64,000 nt of DNA from Halovenus halobia (GTDB taxonomy: Archaea; Halobacteriota; Halobacteria; Halobacteriales; Haloarculaceae). Every line of letters starts with the position of its first letter. The first letter of the stretch is position 1. The notes beneath the pieces were generated by a model. That model was not told where the DNA came from. It did not search any database and saw only the letters and a program-made list of their open reading frames with translations. This document shows, piece by piece, positions 61,994 to 64,000 of this stretch. The stretch covers positions 41,506-105,505 of the forward strand of contig NZ_JBLKOA010000008.1 of the NCBI RefSeq assembly GCF_051414135.1. Reading direction: 5' to 3'. Position numbers and translations under genes: made by a program.

Positions 61994-63865
61994 TTAGGCG
62001 GTAGTTGTTTTTTCGACCGTGACGCTGAACTCGGCAAGCAACGACTGCAGTCGCTCGGCCTGTTCGTTGAGCGAGGTCACGCCGCTGCTGATTTCGCTGA
62101 CGGACGCCGACTGCTCTTCGGCCGCTGCCGAGACATCTGCTGCGTCCTCCGCAATCTCGTCGCCAATCCCCGTGACCTCCTCGACCATCGAGGTTAATTC
62201 CTCTGCGCTCGCGGCTTGGTCGTCGGTCGTCTGGCTAATCTCTGCGACTCCAGTCTCGGTCTCCTCGGCGTTTTCCCGCACTGTCTGTAACGCGTCGGCA
62301 ACGCCACGAACCGCCTCGACGCCGTCGTCCATTCGTTCGGCTGCACCTTGCACGTCCTCGACAGTCGTCGTTGTCTGTGCTTGGGTCTGCTCGATCAGTT
62401 CCTCGATGTCGGTCGCCGCGTCGCGAGTCTCTTCGGCCAGCTGTTTGACCTCATTGGCGACGACTGCGAAGCCATCGCCGGCGTCACCGCCGCTGCCGCC
62501 AGCGCGTGCGGCCTCGATGTTTGCGTTCAGCGCGAGCATGTTGGTCTGCTCGGCAATCTCGCTGATCAGGCCCGTAATCTCGCCGATTTCGTCCATCCGG
62601 TTGTCCAGCGTCTGGATATTCTCGACGGTTGTCTCGACAGTTTGCTCGACAGCCTCGACATCTTCGATTGCCTCTGCAGCGAGCTGCTCGTTCTCTTCGG
62701 CGACGGCGGCGGTCTGGGTGGAGCGCTCGGCGACCGACGCCGCGGACGCCGCAACTTCTTCGATGGTCGCCGAGAGGTCGGTTACCTCTCCGCTGACGGC
62801 GTCGAGTTTCTGGCGCTGGTCGTCAGTGCCGTCCGCGACGCTCTGGATGGACTCACTGACGCTGTTGCTCGCGCGCTTGATCTCCTGCATCCCCACGTCG
62901 GTCTCGGAACTCGTCCGGTCAACCTCCTCGGAAAAGGACTGAATCTCAGCCATCGTAGACTCTGTCTCGTCGAGCATCGTGTTGAACGACTCGGCAATCT
63001 GGTTCATCGCGTCACTCTGGCTATCTGCGTCCAGTCGCACCGTCAGGTTGCCGTCCGCCGCTGCGGCCATCTGCGCGCTGAACTCGTCGGCTTTCGTTTC
63101 GAGGTGGTTGTTGAGTTTTTCGAGCTGTTGTTGTTCTTTTTCTGCGTTCGCCTTGGCCCGCTCAGCCTCCGCCCGTGCCTCTTCGAGTTCAGCTTGCTTG
63201 GCTTCGAGGTCCTCGATTTCGTCTCGCTTTGCCTCGACGTCGGCGAGTTGGTCTTGCACCCGTTCGCGCGAGCGCTCGGTGGAGTACCAGTTTGCGGTCA
63301 GCGCTGCCGCCCCTGCGAGGACGAACACTGCGTGCACAATCCCCCAGACGAACGGTCGCTGGATAGCGGCGACGTGGTTGTAGACTCGTGCCGGATTGAT
63401 CAGCCCGAATATCGAGTGTGATACCGCGACGATTGCGATACCGATCAGGAACGGCAGCCAGTCCTCGTACAGCGCGAGCACCATGATCGCCACGAAGAAA
63501 TGAAAGTGTGCCTCGATGAATCCACCTGAGAGGAAGACCAGTGACGTCGAGGCGGCAATCACGCCGGCAGAACTGAACGCGGTTCGGGCACGCCGGCTGA
63601 ACCCTGGGTATGCCGCGAACAGCCCAAGCGCGGTGAGCACACCGAGCTGTGCGAGCACGCGCCACAGCGGCGTTGCGGGAATCTCCGCGCCCGTCACTAG
63701 CGTTTCGGTCCCGTCGAACAGTCCAAGTCCGAGCAGAAACGGGATGTGCGCAAAGAGCACGACCAGGATTTTTCGATGTCGACTCTCCCAGACCGTCTCT
63801 GGAATTGTATCGCCGCTGGGGATATATCGCAGAAACTCACGGAGTGAGTCCGCACCACCTGCCAC
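61994..63865 (-). CDS. methyl-accepting chemotaxis transducer
   Basis: A 623-residue Htr-type transducer. About five or six membrane helices occupy residues 30-185, with the conserved EAHFHFFVAIMVLALYEDWLP and AVSHSIFG blocks that hint at a small-ligand or redox sensor. A coiled coil (200-255) and HAMP-like segment lead into the long helical signalling domain, with the tip EIAEQTNMLALNANIEAARAG near 440-460. I use the GTG at 63865; the frame is open further upstream into the adjacent insertion-element end. The insertion is only about 15 bp away and may have replaced its promoter. Confidence 0.92.
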   Translation of the reverse strand: MAGGADSLREFLRYIPSGDTIPETVWESRHRKILVVLFAHIPFLLGLGLFDGTETLVTGAEIPATPLWRVLAQLGVLTALGLFAAYPGFSRRARTAFSSAGVIAASTSLVFLSGGFIEAHFHFFVAIMVLALYEDWLPFLIGIAIVAVSHSIFGLINPARVYNHVAAIQRPFVWGIVHAVFVLAGAAALTANWYSTERSRERVQDQLADVEAKRDEIEDLEAKQAELEEARAEAERAKANAEKEQQQLEKLNNHLETKADEFSAQMAAAADGNLTVRLDADSQSDAMNQIAESFNTMLDETESTMAEIQSFSEEVDRTSSETDVGMQEIKRASNSVSESIQSVADGTDDQRQKLDAVSGEVTDLSATIEEVAASAASVAERSTQTAAVAEENEQLAAEAIEDVEAVEQTVETTVENIQTLDNRMDEIGEITGLISEIAEQTNMLALNANIEAARAGGSGGDAGDGFAVVANEVKQLAEETRDAATDIEELIEQTQAQTTTTVEDVQGAAERMDDGVEAVRGVADALQTVRENAEETETGVAEISQTTDDQAASAEELTSMVEEVTGIGDEIAEDAADVSAAAEEQSASVSEISSGVTSLNEQAERLQSLLAEFSVTVEKTTTA

Positions 63866-63879
63866 CTGCTTGTCGGGTC

Positions 63880-63933
63880 GATTGACATCCTCCTCCGCCT
63901 GAAGGCGGAGGAATCCCGACCGCAGTTGGGATA
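63880..63933 (-). mobile_element. probable end of an IS1341/TnpB-type element with hairpin
   Basis: TCCTCCGCC at 63891-63899 pairs perfectly with GGCGGAGGA at 63904-63912 around TGAA. Read on the minus strand this is the hairpin and GGAGGATGTCAA ending that I associate with the right end of haloarchaeal IS1341-type elements. In such elements the end region forms part of the guide (reRNA/omega) RNA of TnpB, with the guide read from the DNA next to the end. The element itself lies mostly beyond 64000. Confidence 0.6.
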
Positions 63934-64000
63934 TTACGGTTTGCAGTCCACCACCTCGGCCTGCGGTTGGAATCCGCAGGAGAGGTCGTACAGGTGGACT
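63934..64000 (-). CDS. partial gene, possible TnpB C-terminus
   Basis: The last 21 codons of a minus-strand frame that runs off the window (ending QAEVVDCKP, TAA at 63934-63936). Its position directly before the hairpin fits the end of a tnpB gene, but the sequence is too short to identify by itself. Confidence 0.4.
   Translation of the reverse strand, partial: VHLYDLSCGFQPQAEVVDCKP

Noticed and set aside
61001..62197. 398-codon plus-strand frame across the metallo-hydrolase and DCC genes
   Set aside because: It covers two real genes on the opposite strand and has no recognisable domain.
62348..63421. 357-codon plus-strand frame opposite the chemotaxis transducer
   Set aside because: Its repetitive Leu/Asp/Gly content mirrors the transducer's coiled coil on the other strand.
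1..64000. Complete tRNA, rRNA or CRISPR array
   Set aside because: I found no full cloverleaf, rRNA segment or regularly spaced repeats; the CCGGGAGGCGGCA copies near 40 kb only resemble a tRNA end.

Overview
The window comes from a haloarchaeal genome. Signs of this are acidic proteins, GC-rich flanks, leaderless-type promoters with a TTTAT-like box 25-30 bp before the start codon, twin-arginine lipoproteins, a surface protein with a PGF-CTERM tail, and haloarchaeal families such as a probable RNA polymerase epsilon subunit and HerA/NurA/Mre11/Rad50. About 2.9-40.0 kb is accessory DNA of lower GC (the Mre11-Rad50 operon inside it is richer). It ends at two tyrosine recombinases and a pair of CCGGGAGGCGGCA repeats. 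From 40.3 kb onward the sequence looks like ordinary core chromosome.

Layout. 0-2.9 kb: small hypothetical genes, a putative OB-fold/zinc-ribbon operon, duplicated hairpins and an rpoeps-like gene. 3.3-4.2 kb: an AT-rich orphan gene. 4.8-12.7 kb (minus): mre11-rad50-nurA-small protein-herA, a five-gene end-processing operon. 12.9-15.2 kb: a TRAM-like protein, a broken small gene, a queuosine/preQ0 transporter with a ribbon-helix-helix gene, and an orphan gene. 15.7-33.2 kb (plus): the main island. 33.3-39.9 kb: a winged-helix regulator, an HNH protein, a ribbon-helix-helix protein and two recombinases. 40.3-64 kb: a winged-helix gene pair, lipoprotein, ATPase-nuclease, epimerase, a BMP-type nucleoside/sugar ABC transporter, a frameshifted MscS channel, a GIDE-like membrane protein, a multi-PAS kinase, SDR, P450, metalloprotease-like surface protein, metallo-beta-lactamase, DCC protein, a chemotaxis transducer, and at the right edge what looks like the end of an IS1341/TnpB-type element.

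The centre of interest is 15.7-33.2 kb. It begins with a DpdA-like tRNA-guanine-transglycosylase homologue and ends with a QueF (preQ0 reductase) homologue. Between them lie two copies of the same four-gene block: two-part winged-helix protein, small P-loop ATPase, about 1,310-1,325-residue ATPase, PglZ-family phosphatase-fold protein. A HerA-like ATPase and a GNAT acetyltransferase separate the blocks. The order recalls BREX (BrxA, BrxB, BrxC, PglZ), but there is no PglX methyltransferase and no BrxL. I infer a BREX-like defence system in which self DNA may be marked with a 7-deazaguanine base (preQ0 or preQ1) instead of methyl-adenine. This is inference from gene content and motifs and needs homology searches and nucleoside mass spectrometry.
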